A stretch of DNA of 64,000 nt from Bifidobacterium breve (GTDB taxonomy: Bacteria > Actinomycetota > Thermoleophilia > Solirubrobacterales > Solirubrobacteraceae), in assembly GCA_945878865.1 (NCBI GenBank), contig CAMCUD010000015.1, forward strand, positions 1-64,000, read 5' to 3'. Below, piece after piece: positions 48,115 through 56,590 of this stretch (its first letter is position 1; each line of letters begins with the position of its first letter). Below the pieces are notes generated by a model. The model searched no databases. It saw only the letters and a list, made by a program, of their open reading frames with translations, and was not told the origin of the DNA. The translations under genes and the position numbers were made by a program.

Positions 48115-49044
48115 ATGTCGAACCAGGCACATCATCACGATCACGCCGGCCACTCCCACGGGGTCAGTGCCGGAAGCGACACGCGGTGGCTGCTCGTCGC
48201 GCTCGCGATCAACGGGCTGTTCATGGGCGCCGAGGTCGTGGTGGGCCTCCTCGCCGATTCGCTCGCGCTGCTCTCAGACGCCGCGCACATGCTCACCGAC
48301 ACCTTCGCAATCGGGCTCGCGATCGTCGCGCTGCGGTTGGCCCGCCGTCCCCCGTTCGGAGCGTTCACCTTCGGGCTCAAGCGTTCGGAGATCCTGAGCG
48401 CGCAGATCAACGGCGTGGTGCTACTCGTGCTCGCGGGCGTCATCGGCATTGAGGCCATCGGCCGGATCATCGCGCCACCAGACGTAGACGGGGCGTTCGT
48501 GCTCTGGACCGGGGTCATCGGCGCCGGCGTCAACGGTGCGGCGGCATCGGCGCTCGCGCGCGCCAACCGCGACAGCCTGAACGTCCGGGGCGCTTGGCTC
48601 CACAATCTCTACGACATGCTGTCGTCCGTCGCCGCGGCCGCAGCCGGTCTGCTGATCGTCGCGACCGGCTGGCTCGAGGCCGACGGCCTGGCCGCGCTCG
48701 TGGTCGCCGGCGTCATGCTGATAGGAGGCTGGGGGTTGGTTCGCGACTCGGGCCGCGTGCTGCTCGAAGGCGCGCCGAAGGGACTCGACCCTCAGGAGAT
48801 CGGCAACGCGATGGCGCGTGTCCCCGGCGTGGTTGAAGTGCACGATCTCCACGTCTGGGAGGTCACGTCCGGCTTCCCCGCACTGGCTGCGCACCTCATC
48901 GTCGAACCGGACGCCGACTGCCATGGGCTTCGACAGCAGACCGCTGCACTGCTGCACGACCGGTTCGACATCGAGCACACGACGCTCCAGGTCGAGCATC
49001 GAATACACGCCGGTCTGGTGGACATCGAGATTCCAGATCCGTGA
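48115..49044 (+). CDS. CDF-family cation efflux transporter (ZitB/CzcD-like)
   Basis: 309 residues, six transmembrane helices. His-rich N-terminus QAHHHDHAGHSHG binds metal. The four-site motif SDAAHMLTD (helix 2) and LHNLYDML (helix 5) give the tetrahedral zinc site, and the C-terminal domain (VHDLHVWEVTSGFPALAAHL) is the usual CDF cytoplasmic domain. Exports Zn/Co/Cd; copper is less likely for this class. ATG 48115 avoids a spurious upstream start. Coupled to tlpA-like gene. Confidence 0.9.
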   Translation: MSNQAHHHDHAGHSHGVSAGSDTRWLLVALAINGLFMGAEVVVGLLADSLALLSDAAHMLTDTFAIGLAIVALRLARRPPFGAFTFGLKRSEILSAQINGVVLLVLAGVIGIEAIGRIIAPPDVDGAFVLWTGVIGAGVNGAAASALARANRDSLNVRGAWLHNLYDMLSSVAAAAAGLLIVATGWLEADGLAALVVAGVMLIGGWGLVRDSGRVLLEGAPKGLDPQEIGNAMARVPGVVEVHDLHVWEVTSGFPALAAHLIVEPDADCHGLRQQTAALLHDRFDIEHTTLQVEHRIHAGLVDIEIPDP

Positions 49045-49667
49045 CCACTCGCGCCGACTCTTCTCTGGGCCGTTGGTCGGTCGTCACGGTGATCGTCGTC
49101 ATGAGCGCGTCGCTGATCGCGCTCCTGCTCTACGGCGTACTCGGACGTCCGACGCAGAGCACGCTGGGCGACGCCCTCCGGCGCGGCGAAGCCGTCGCGA
49201 TGCCCGACTTCAACCTCGAGGTCCTCGTGCGAGGCGAGCTGCCTGCCACCCTCGCGCGAGCCGCGGGGCCGACGCTCTCCGACGGCGCGCTCAGTCCACG
49301 CGAGCTACGTGGCACACCCATGCTCATCAACGTGTGGGCCTCGTGGTGCGGCCCGTGCCGTGAGGAGTCGCCCGCGCTCCGGGCCGCGTGGGCGCAAGCG
49401 CGGCGAACGGGAGTGCTGGTGCTCGGACTCAATCAGCAGGACGTCCGTGCGGGGGCCCGTCGCTTCGCGCGGAAGGAGGGCCTGACGTACCCGAGCGTGC
49501 GCGATCCGACCGACGAGACGTCAAAGCGCCTCGGCGCGACCGGAGTCCCCGAGACCTTCGCGATCGACGCAGCCGGCCGGATCGTCGGACACCGGGCCGG
49601 GGCCATCGATCGGGAGACGGCGCTGGCGCTGGTGCGCGCCGCGTCCTCGGGGCGCATCGCCCGCTGA
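49041..49667 (+). CDS. TlpA-like thioredoxin
   Basis: 208 residues: transmembrane anchor (VVTVIVVMSASLIALLLYGVL), then a thioredoxin domain with the redox motif ASWCGPCREE near residues 102-111 and VPETFAIDAAGRIVGHRAG containing the cis-proline. Starts at the GTG overlapping the CDF stop. Reductant for periplasmic/extracytoplasmic thiols, perhaps cytochrome or metalloprotein maturation. Confidence 0.88.
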   Translation: MTTRADSSLGRWSVVTVIVVMSASLIALLLYGVLGRPTQSTLGDALRRGEAVAMPDFNLEVLVRGELPATLARAAGPTLSDGALSPRELRGTPMLINVWASWCGPCREESPALRAAWAQARRTGVLVLGLNQQDVRAGARRFARKEGLTYPSVRDPTDETSKRLGATGVPETFAIDAAGRIVGHRAGAIDRETALALVRAASSGRIAR

Positions 49668-49670
49668 CCG

Positions 49671-50279
49671 TCAGGTGCCGCGCAGCAGCACCTTGAGATC
49701 ACGCGCCATGTCCTCCGGGTCGTCGGTCGCGTTGTAGCCGACGCGCTGCATCCCCCGCGGATCGACAAGCGTGATCCTCGCCTGATGCTCGGACTCCGCC
49801 GTTTGCGGGGCGACCGCGAACCCACGCCAGACCGGCTCGAGCTGGTCGCGCGTCCCGAGGACGAAGCGGATGCGGCCGACGACCTTCTGGTCGAGGAGGA
49901 AGCGACGGGCGCGTGCTGGCGTGTCGCGCGGGGGATCGACGGCAACAGCCAGCGCGACGACGCGCTCCGCATCGTCACCGAGGCGCTCGAGCGCCCGGCG
50001 CACGAGCTGTGCCTCGATGGGGCAGCTGTCGCGACATGTCGTGTAGAGGAAGGCGACGACCACCGCGCGCCCGCGCAAGGCCCGCATCCGGATGGTGTTG
50101 CCACGCTCATCGGCAAGGGAGAAGTCCGGCGCCGGGACACCGGGCGGCATCAGGGCACCGCGAAACGGCGAGCGCGAGTCCGGTGGCGGCCGGCGGTCTC
50201 GATCGGGGATGACGGCGATGCCTGCGGCGGCAGTCGCGAGGGCGACGACAAGGACCCCGACCAAGTGCGCGCGGGTCAC
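49671..50279 (-). CDS. SCO1/SenC family copper chaperone-like protein
   Basis: 202 residues. N-terminal transmembrane/signal segment (HLVGVLVVALATAAAGIAVI), then FSLADERGNTIRMRALRGRAVVVAFLYTTCRDSCPIE with the CxxxC copper motif, and distal His in SEHQARITLVDPRG. SCO proteins deliver copper to cytochrome oxidase or act as thiol reductases. GTG 50279 overlaps the ICMT-like stop by 4 bases. Confidence 0.87.
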   Translation of the reverse strand: MTRAHLVGVLVVALATAAAGIAVIPDRDRRPPPDSRSPFRGALMPPGVPAPDFSLADERGNTIRMRALRGRAVVVAFLYTTCRDSCPIEAQLVRRALERLGDDAERVVALAVAVDPPRDTPARARRFLLDQKVVGRIRFVLGTRDQLEPVWRGFAVAPQTAESEHQARITLVDPRGMQRVGYNATDDPEDMARDLKVLLRGT

Positions 50280-50848
50280 GCGGGCTGGCGCAGAAACGGC
50301 GCGGCGATCCACGGCACGGCCGGCGTCGCGTCGCGGTACCGCTCGTACTCGGGGCCGAACGCCTCCGCGAGCTGCTCGTCTTCGATGCGAACGAACCGAT
50401 CGGCGAACACCACGAAGAGAAGGACGAGCGCGAGCGCCAGGAGACTGCGTCCACCGATCGCGGTGCCAGTCAGGACCAGCGCCCACCCGGTGTTCTGCGG
50501 GTGGCGACCCCATCGGTACACCCCGCTGGTGACGAGCCGCGTGGGCCGCATCTGGCTGAAGTCCGCCCGCGTGCCCAGCTGCACGCTGGAGACGAGGAAG
50601 AGCACGAACCCCAGGCCACCGACCACGATCCCGACGACTAGAGCAGGGCCCTCGGGGATCCCAACGAGCGCCATCTGCCCCCAGGCCGCCCAGGCCACCG
50701 AATCGGCGTGCAGCACGTAGAGCAGCCACGCGGCAACCGCGGACCTCGTCGTCGGTCCGCCGTTCTCGCGAAGGTCGGCGCGTGCCCAACGCAAGACGAG
50801 GGCCGCGAGGAGCACGAATACGACGATCGATACGGCGAACCCAACCAT
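50276..50848 (-). CDS. Isoprenylcysteine carboxyl methyltransferase-like protein
   Basis: 190 residues, about five hydrophobic helices. GVYRWGRHPQNTGW and EDEQLAEAFGPEYERYRDAT are the SAM- and metal-binding-like motifs of the ICMT family (bacterial members methylate unknown substrates). Upstream of it is the dyad TACTAC-GCCGC-GTAGTT (site C), 12 bases before the start. Confidence 0.83.
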   Translation of the reverse strand: MVGFAVSIVVFVLLAALVLRWARADLRENGGPTTRSAVAAWLLYVLHADSVAWAAWGQMALVGIPEGPALVVGIVVGGLGFVLFLVSSVQLGTRADFSQMRPTRLVTSGVYRWGRHPQNTGWALVLTGTAIGGRSLLALALVLLFVVFADRFVRIEDEQLAEAFGPEYERYRDATPAVPWIAAPFLRQPA

Positions 50849-50860
50849 CGGACCTCAGGC

Positions 50861-50877
50861 TACTACGCCGCGTAGTT
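50861..50877. promoter_or_regulatory. BlaI-type dyad, site C
   Basis: TACTAC-GCCGC-GTAGTT with the same 5-bp spacer and one mismatch in the second arm; upstream of the ICMT-like/SCO operon on the minus strand. Confidence 0.65.
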
Positions 50878-50939
50878 TCCACGAGTCTCGGCGACCGGGA
50901 ACTGGGCCACGAACAAGCTCCTGGGCTAGCTCGAAGCGA

Positions 50940-51965
50940 TCACAGCGCGCTTCGCAATGCCTGCTCGACCGCGTTGAAGCCGAACGAGCCCTCCAGCCGC
51001 GCCGTCACGCGGCCGTCGGCGCCCACAACGAACAGCCACGGCTCGGTCGGGACGCCAAAGCGCTTCAGCGGCTCGCGCAGTCCGCCATCGACCTGGTTGT
51101 CGACGTAGACCTCTTGGTGGATGAACTCGATCCGGTTGCCGTAGCGCTCGCGCAGCTGCAAGGCGATGTCAACCACAGGGCCGCAGACGCGCGACTGGCA
51201 GAGCTGCGGTGTCGCGAACAACAGCGCGACGGGCTTGCGCCCAACGACGTCCGCGAAGTCGGCGTCGTGCATGTCATCGGGCGGGACGCGGGTGTCAATC
51301 TCGCTGATGTCCGCAGTTTCGTCGGCCGTGTCCGTCGGAGTCCGCGGCGCACGCTCCCCGACGCGAACGACCGGGTCATCCCGGGCGCTGACCACCGTGA
51401 GGGCACCCGGCGAGGCCACGAGATCCTCGCCGACCTTCGTGACGGCAAGCACCGAGACTGCACCCGCCTTGGGCATAGGCACCTGCGCGGAGTAGATCGC
51501 CGCGAACGGGTCATCCTCCGTCGCCGCCTGCTTGCTGCGAAACGGCGGATCGGTCACCAGCAGATCTGCCGGGGCGGGGTACGGCCCGGTTGCCGGCGAA
51601 TCGGGCGACCGCGCGACGTACAGCGCCGTGGGCCCGTAGACGAATCCGGTCTTGGGGTCGATGACACCGAACGCGACGCGGTTGCGGCCCGGCGTGTACA
51701 CGCTGCCGGCGGCAGCGAACTGCGGGCCCGTCGCGCCAACACCATCGGCGACCTGCTGCAGCGTCCGACCCCGAACCGCGGGGAAGTCCGAAGCCCGCGA
51801 CGAGGTCGCGCCCCGAAGCTGCTTGCGGAGCTCTGCCGATGACGCGGCGCGCGGCTCGGTGTCGCCGGTCTCGGCGTCATCGGACCCACAGCCCGAAAAG
51901 AGTGCGGCCGCGAGCACTGCGGCGATACCGAAGCGACGCGAGCGAGAACGTGACGAAGGCAGCAC
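50940..51965 (-). CDS. Lipoprotein with C-terminal thioredoxin-like domain
   Basis: 341 residues from GTG 51965. Signal peptide with lipobox LFSGC (FGIAAVLAAALFSGC). The N-terminal 200 residues are not recognised; the C-terminal domain has LLFATPQLCQSRVCGPVVD, a CxxxxC in place of the thioredoxin CxxC, and VPTEPWLFVVGADGRVTARLEG with a cis-Pro-like site. Probably anchored outside the membrane and involved in redox or metal delivery. Preceded by site D. Confidence 0.75.
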   Translation of the reverse strand: MLPSSRSRSRRFGIAAVLAAALFSGCGSDDAETGDTEPRAASSAELRKQLRGATSSRASDFPAVRGRTLQQVADGVGATGPQFAAAGSVYTPGRNRVAFGVIDPKTGFVYGPTALYVARSPDSPATGPYPAPADLLVTDPPFRSKQAATEDDPFAAIYSAQVPMPKAGAVSVLAVTKVGEDLVASPGALTVVSARDDPVVRVGERAPRTPTDTADETADISEIDTRVPPDDMHDADFADVVGRKPVALLFATPQLCQSRVCGPVVDIALQLRERYGNRIEFIHQEVYVDNQVDGGLREPLKRFGVPTEPWLFVVGADGRVTARLEGSFGFNAVEQALRSAL

Positions 51966-51976
51966 ACGGTGGACGC

Positions 51977-51993
51977 TACTACGCGCCGTCGTA
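51977..51993. promoter_or_regulatory. BlaI-type dyad, site D
   Basis: TACTAC-GCGCC-GTCGTA, one mismatch in the second arm, 12 bases upstream of the lipoprotein start. Confidence 0.55.
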
Positions 51994-52023
51994 CGCGCCA
52001 GCGAATCGACGAGCCGATACATC

Positions 52024-52040
52024 TACTACGGCAAGTCGTT
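52024..52040. promoter_or_regulatory. BlaI-type dyad, site E
   Basis: TACTAC-GGCAA-GTCGTT, two mismatches in the second arm; on the M23 side of the divergent region. It lies 47 bases from site D, a spacing that could bring two dimers to the same face only loosely. Confidence 0.45.
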
Positions 52041-52116
52041 GATGCGCCGTCCGAATTGCTAACGTCCCGGCCGAGCCGAGTCGTGGCCGCCCTGCGGCCG
52101 TGTACGGGGGACCCAG

Positions 52117-53052
52117 ATGTCCCGGGGCGAATCGGTCGGTCTCGGCCGTAGCGCGTCAGCGCAAGCCCGTCAGCTAACCCCGGAGGCTCGACGACGACCA
52201 CAACACCATCGCGTGCTGCGCCGAGCTGCCTTCATCCCGATCGTCGCCTCCACGATCCTGCTGATCTCGACCGAGCCAGCACAGGCGGAGGGCGGAGCCG
52301 CGGCGTTCGCCGAGCCCGAGCTCGAACGCATCGAGTGCGTCACCCCGAAGGGCGAGGCCTGCTCGACCGAACGGGTTCCCGCCGGCGCACAGGTGCGCAT
52401 GCTCGGGACGGACCTTCGCCAAGTGCGGCAAGTCGTGTTTCGCGGTGGGTCCGGCGGGCGCGACGACATCGCGGCGCGCGTCACCCACGCTGGAGCGCGC
52501 CACGCCGACGTCCAGGTACCGGGGAAGGCCCGCACCGGACCACTCGACCTCGTGGTCCTTGGTGGGACCACAACCCGCGCGGTGCGGCGGCTGGTCGTCG
52601 AAACGCTGGCGCTCCCTGCCGCGCAGCGCGACGACCACGTCTTCCCGATCCAGGGCCGCCACGACGTCGGGCAGAGCGAGACGAACAACTTCGGCGGCGG
52701 GCGAGGCCACCAGGGGCAGGACATGTTCGCGGACTGCGGCACCCCGCTGGTGGCCGCCCAGGGCGGGACCGTGCGGATCGCAAAGGCCGACCACCCTCGC
52801 GCCGGGAACTATCTCGTGATCACCGGTGCGACCAGCGGACTCGACTACGTCTACATGCACCTGCAGGCCCCGCCCACCGTCGAGACCGGCGACCCGGTGA
52901 CGACGGGACAGCCCCTCGGTGCGGTCGGCGACACCGGCAATGCCTCCGGCTGCCACCTGCACTTCGAGCTGTGGTCCGCGCCCGGCTGGTACCGCGGCGG
53001 CGCGCCCATCGACCCGCTCCCGCGCGTGCGGGCGTGGGATCCAGACCACTGA
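52117..53052 (+). CDS. Secreted M23 (LytM-type) peptidase
   Basis: 311 residues. A hydrophobic signal follows residue 33 (VLRRAAFIPIVASTILLISTEPAQA), giving either a long n-region from ATG 52117 or a GTG start at 52213. The C-terminal M23 domain has GHQGQDMFADCG (HxxxD) and SGCHLHFELW (HxH), the zinc ligands. Middle region (about residues 60-160) is a beta-rich domain of unknown type (IPT-like). Cuts peptidoglycan peptide bridges; with the BlaI-type dyad it suggests a cell-wall response. Confidence 0.87.
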   Translation: MSRGESVGLGRSASAQARQLTPEARRRPQHHRVLRRAAFIPIVASTILLISTEPAQAEGGAAAFAEPELERIECVTPKGEACSTERVPAGAQVRMLGTDLRQVRQVVFRGGSGGRDDIAARVTHAGARHADVQVPGKARTGPLDLVVLGGTTTRAVRRLVVETLALPAAQRDDHVFPIQGRHDVGQSETNNFGGGRGHQGQDMFADCGTPLVAAQGGTVRIAKADHPRAGNYLVITGATSGLDYVYMHLQAPPTVETGDPVTTGQPLGAVGDTGNASGCHLHFELWSAPGWYRGGAPIDPLPRVRAWDPDH

Positions 53053-53053
53053 G

Positions 53054-53854
53054 ATGCCGCGACGACCTCTCGGTTCGGCCGCGTGCGACGCCTGGCCGTG
53101 GTGGTTCGCGCCGGCCGGGGTGCTGTGCGCCTTCGCCGCCACGGGTCTGCTCGCGGCCGTCGTCATCGGGATCGTCACTGCGAGCTCGTCGGCCGATGCC
53201 AATGCATCCGGCGTCGCACTGGCGCTCACCGCAGTCCAAGACGCAGTCTTCATCGTCACGGCCGTGGCCTTCGCCGCCGCCGGCGGAACCCTGTCGGCAG
53301 CCGCACTCGGCCTGCGGCCGGTTGGGCGGACGCGACTTGCGGTCTCGGTCGCCGGCGGGCTCGTCGCGTTCCTCGTGTTCGCAGCTACGTGGACCGCGGT
53401 CACCGGGCAGTCGGCCGAACAGGACACCCTTGAATCCCTGGGAACAGACGACAGCACGACGAACCTGGTGCTCACTGCGCTGCTGGTCGTCGTCGCCGCT
53501 CCCGTCGCCGAGGAGCTTCTCTTCCGCGGATTGGCCTACCGCGCGCTGCGCAATGCGATGGCGCCCGGCATCGCGGCGGCGGTCGTCGGCGTCGGCTTCG
53601 GTGCGATCCACTACTCCGGGCCGGACAGCGCCGGTGTGATCGTTCCGCTCGCCGTGCTCGGCGCGCTGTTCTGCCTCCTGTACGAGTGGACCGGTTCGCT
53701 CTGGCCGTCGATCGGCCTCCACGTCGCCAACAACACGCTCGCCCTGGCGGCGACCAGCGAGAGCACAGCGGCCCCGCTGGCGTCAGCGTCGGTCGGACTC
53801 GTCATGCTCGCGGTCGTGGCTGTGATCTCGTCGCGTCCGGAGCGCTCGTCGTGA
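53054..53854 (+). CDS. CPBP family intramembrane metalloprotease
   Basis: 266 residues, seven or eight hydrophobic helices. Motif 1 AEELLFRGLAYRAL (EExxxR), motif 2 FGAIHYSGPD and motif 3 SIGLHVANNTLAL are the CPBP/CAAX-protease sites. Starts one base after the M23 stop; the next membrane protein gene overlaps the stop (GTGA), so the three may be one operon. Substrate unknown. Confidence 0.87.
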   Translation: MPRRPLGSAACDAWPWWFAPAGVLCAFAATGLLAAVVIGIVTASSSADANASGVALALTAVQDAVFIVTAVAFAAAGGTLSAAALGLRPVGRTRLAVSVAGGLVAFLVFAATWTAVTGQSAEQDTLESLGTDDSTTNLVLTALLVVVAAPVAEELLFRGLAYRALRNAMAPGIAAAVVGVGFGAIHYSGPDSAGVIVPLAVLGALFCLLYEWTGSLWPSIGLHVANNTLALAATSESTAAPLASASVGLVMLAVVAVISSRPERSS

Positions 53855-54453
53855 GGGCTCTCTCACCCCTCGGCCACGGTCGGCGGCTGCGTGCGATGTG
53901 CGCGGTGCTCGTCGGCGCATACATGGTGCACCAGCTCCGGTACGTCCTTGCGTATCGCTCTGGCGCGGCGGATGCGCTCGCCGAACAGGGACACACCTAC
54001 CTGGCGCAGGCCGTGTGCCCGCTGATCGGATCCCTGCTCGCGCTCGCCGCGGGCCAGCTCTTGTGGGCCCTGGCGCGGCCGGTGCCGATCAGCCGGCGGG
54101 GAGCCAGCCGTCTGGCGCTGGCCGCATCCGCAGCGGGCGCAGTGCTCGGTGTCTACACCGCGCAGGAGTTGCTCGAAGGCGCCCTGGCCGCCGGACACCC
54201 GGTTGGGCTCGATGGCGTGATCGGATCGGGGGGCTGGCTGGCGTTGCCTCTCTCGCTCCTGGTCGGTATCGGCGTGGCTCTCCTGCTGGTGCACGTCGAG
54301 GAGGCAGCAGAGGACACCCGCGTGCGCGTCCCGTTCTCGATCCGCCTGACGCTGCCGCTCGTGGTCCTCACCCCGGCGGCTCCTGAGCGCCCCCGCAACC
54401 TCTGCATCGGGCGCCACATCGCAGGACGCGGCCCGCCTCTCCCGATGTTGTGA
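53851..54453 (+). CDS. Polytopic membrane protein of unknown function
   Basis: 200 residues, about four hydrophobic segments (RLRAMCAVLVGAYMVHQLRYVLAY, PLIGSLLALAAGQLLWAL, LALAASAAGAVLGVYTAQELLEGALA, LALPLSLLVGIGVALLLVHV). The H-Q-L-R-Y motif early in the protein is seen in other actinobacterial proteins of the same size. Coupled to the CPBP gene. No further assignment. Confidence 0.65.
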   Translation: MRALSPLGHGRRLRAMCAVLVGAYMVHQLRYVLAYRSGAADALAEQGHTYLAQAVCPLIGSLLALAAGQLLWALARPVPISRRGASRLALAASAAGAVLGVYTAQELLEGALAAGHPVGLDGVIGSGGWLALPLSLLVGIGVALLLVHVEEAAEDTRVRVPFSIRLTLPLVVLTPAAPERPRNLCIGRHIAGRGPPLPML

Positions 54454-54515
54454 CACCTCGCGCCGGCGCATCACCGCGTCGGCGCATCGTCCACATCAAC
54501 ACGAGGAAACGATTC

Positions 54516-54977
54516 ATGTCCCGCACCCAACGCACCGCGCTGGTGGCCGCCGCGCTTGTCGTGCTCGTCGCCGGCTTCTTCGTCCTGCGACCGTCTGATA
54601 ACGACCCGACGCCGACGGCCGATACAACCGCGCAGACAGTCGACGCCGCTGCGCCTCCCGCGTCGACGCAAGCCACGGACACCGTCGAGCAGGCGACGAC
54701 ACGGACCACGACGCTCAAGCCCGAGGCCCAGCCCAAAGCACCCCTGCTGACAACGGCGAAGGTCACCGAGATCGAGGTGGAGAAGGGCGACACCGTGCGC
54801 TTCCGTGCAGTGTCGAGCGCCGGCGACGAAGTGCACGTCCACGGCTACGACATCAGCAAGGACGCGCCGGCAGGCAAGACCATCAGCATGTCGTTCAAGG
54901 CCGATCTCGAAGGCATCTTTGAGATCGAGTTCGAGCACAGCGGCACCGAGATCGGGCGCCTGAAGGTGACGCCGTGA
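54516..54977 (+). CDS. Secreted cupredoxin-like protein
   Basis: 153 residues: N-terminal membrane anchor or signal (ALVAAALVVLVAGFFVL), a Thr/Ala/Pro-rich linker, and a C-terminal beta-domain with VEKGDTVRFRAVSSAGDEVHVHGYDISKDAPAGKTISMSF and GIFEIEFEHSGTEIGRLKVTP. The fold resembles cupredoxins; HVHGYD carries histidines but the usual type-1 Cys is missing, so copper may be bound differently. RBS ACGAGGAAAC precedes ATG 54516. Confidence 0.75.
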   Translation: MSRTQRTALVAAALVVLVAGFFVLRPSDNDPTPTADTTAQTVDAAAPPASTQATDTVEQATTRTTTLKPEAQPKAPLLTTAKVTEIEVEKGDTVRFRAVSSAGDEVHVHGYDISKDAPAGKTISMSFKADLEGIFEIEFEHSGTEIGRLKVTP

Positions 54978-56386
54978 ACCGGGCCGCGCTCACCGCGGCA
55001 TGGACGGCGTCGGCAGCGTGCGCCTCGCTCGTTGCCGCGACGCCGGCCGCGGCCCATGGCCTCGTCGGCAAGCAGGACCTGCCGATCCCGCGATGGATGT
55101 TCGCCTGGTCGGCGACGATCGTGCTGGTCATCTCGTTCGTCGGCCTGGCCGCCCTGTGGACCAAGCCGATCCTCGTGGCCGCCCACGCGAAGCGCGTCAT
55201 CGGCTTGCCTGCGCTGCTCGACCCTCTGCTCGGGGCAATCGGCGTCGCATGGTTTGCGCTGCTGATCTACGCCGGATTCGCCGGATCGCAGGTTGAGACG
55301 GCGAACCTCGTCCCGACATCGGTGTACGTCATGTTCTGGGTCGGGATCCCGATGCTGTCGCTGGTCTTCGGCGACGTGTTCCGCCCGCTCAACCCGTGGC
55401 GAGCCATCGGCAGATTCACCGGATGGATCGTTCAGAAGGCGATGGGAGACGTGCCCGACCCCATTGCCTATCCCACGGGTCTCGGCCACTGGCCGGCGGC
55501 GATCGGGATCTTCCTGTTCGCCTGCTTGGAGCTCGTCTACTCCGACGGGACCGACCCCAGCCACCTTGCGGCGCTGATCGTCGCGTACAGCGTCGTGCAG
55601 TTCCTCGGCATGGCGATCTTTGGTGTCCGCCCGTGGTGCGCGCACGGCGACGCATTCGGCGTCTATTTCGGGCTCTTCGCGACGCTCTCATTCCTCCGTC
55701 TGTCGCCGCGGGCGATCGCCCGCCGCGTGCCGCTCAGCGGGACCGCACAGGTCGTCCCGATCGCCGGGACGATCGGATTGCTCTGCGTGATGATCGGCTC
55801 GACGAGCTTCGATGGCTTCACCTCGACGGAGGTCTGGCGGACGATGGCCGACTGGCTGCGAGAGCGATACCTCGACATCGGCCTGTCGCTTCGGCCGGCG
55901 GTCGAGTTGACGTTCCTCACCGGCCTGGTCCTGTGCACAGCGGCCATCAGCGCGCTCTATCTGCTCGGCGCCCGCGGGATCCGCACCGTCGACCGGACGC
56001 GCACGACGATGGAACTCGCTCGGAAATTCGCGCCGAGCTTGATTCCGATCGCCCTGGCGTACGTGCTGGCGCACTACTTCGGCATGTTCGCCTACCAAAG
56101 TCAGGCAATGGCGTTCCTCGTCAGCGACCCGCTAGGACGCGGATCCGACCTGTTCGGCACCGCCAGCGCCACCATCGACTACGGGTGGATCAGCGCCACG
56201 GCGATCTGGTACGTGCAGATCACCGTGCTCGTCCTCGGGCACGCCGCCGGACTCGCACTCGCGCACGACCGTGCGCTCGAGCTCTACGGCTCGGGGCGCA
56301 AGGCAACCCAATCGCAGTACTGGATGCTCGGCGTGATGATCACGTTCACGTGCCTTGCACTCTGGCTGCTCTCGAATGTCGACTGA
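54974..56386 (+). CDS. Large polytopic membrane protein, copper-linked context
   Basis: 470 residues with about 12 hydrophobic segments and an N-terminal signal (SAACASLVAATPAAAHG). Conserved-looking polar motifs are FGVRPWCAHGDAFGVYF, LAHYFGMFAYQSQAMAF and GHAAGLALAHDRAL, with repeated His residues facing the membrane. Overlaps the cupredoxin-like gene by 4 bases, and the two probably work together. Not assigned to a transporter family by me. Confidence 0.65.
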   Translation: MNRAALTAAWTASAACASLVAATPAAAHGLVGKQDLPIPRWMFAWSATIVLVISFVGLAALWTKPILVAAHAKRVIGLPALLDPLLGAIGVAWFALLIYAGFAGSQVETANLVPTSVYVMFWVGIPMLSLVFGDVFRPLNPWRAIGRFTGWIVQKAMGDVPDPIAYPTGLGHWPAAIGIFLFACLELVYSDGTDPSHLAALIVAYSVVQFLGMAIFGVRPWCAHGDAFGVYFGLFATLSFLRLSPRAIARRVPLSGTAQVVPIAGTIGLLCVMIGSTSFDGFTSTEVWRTMADWLRERYLDIGLSLRPAVELTFLTGLVLCTAAISALYLLGARGIRTVDRTRTTMELARKFAPSLIPIALAYVLAHYFGMFAYQSQAMAFLVSDPLGRGSDLFGTASATIDYGWISATAIWYVQITVLVLGHAAGLALAHDRALELYGSGRKATQSQYWMLGVMITFTCLALWLLSNVD

Positions 56387-56395
56387 GGGAGTGCC

Positions 56396-56545
56396 GTGCC
56401 GATCCTCGCGCACACCGGCCACTGGGCGGTGAGCCTCATCTACTTCTCGCCGGTGGTCGTCGTCACCGGCGGGATCGCAGTCACCGCCTGGCGGGATAGG
56501 CGACGGGAGCGACGCGAGGAGGACGACAGCGAGCGCGCTGCGTGA
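56396..56545 (+). CDS. 49-residue membrane protein
   Basis: GTG start at 56396 with GAGGGAG upstream, TGA at 56543. Sequence MPILAHTGHWAVSLIYF then VVVVTGGIAVTAW and a highly charged tail (RDRRRERREEDDSE): one transmembrane helix with a cytoplasmic tail. Short subunit of the preceding membrane-protein module is a guess based on 9-base spacing. Confidence 0.6.
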   Translation: MPILAHTGHWAVSLIYFSPVVVVTGGIAVTAWRDRRRERREEDDSERAA

Positions 56546-56553
56546 CCACCTGC

Positions 56554-56582
56554 TTGACCTAACATCTCAATGGACGTTAGAT
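56554..56582 (+). promoter_or_regulatory. CadC-type operator/promoter
   Basis: TTGACC (-35, 56554-56559), 17-base spacer, TTAGAT (-10, 56577-56582) overlaps the dyad CTAAC-N12-GTTAG (56559-56563 with 56576-56580). The -10 ends 8 bases before the ATG at 56591, so the transcript would be leaderless. Layout typical for ArsR/SmtB repressors. Confidence 0.6.
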
Positions 56583-56590
56583 TGTTGCCC

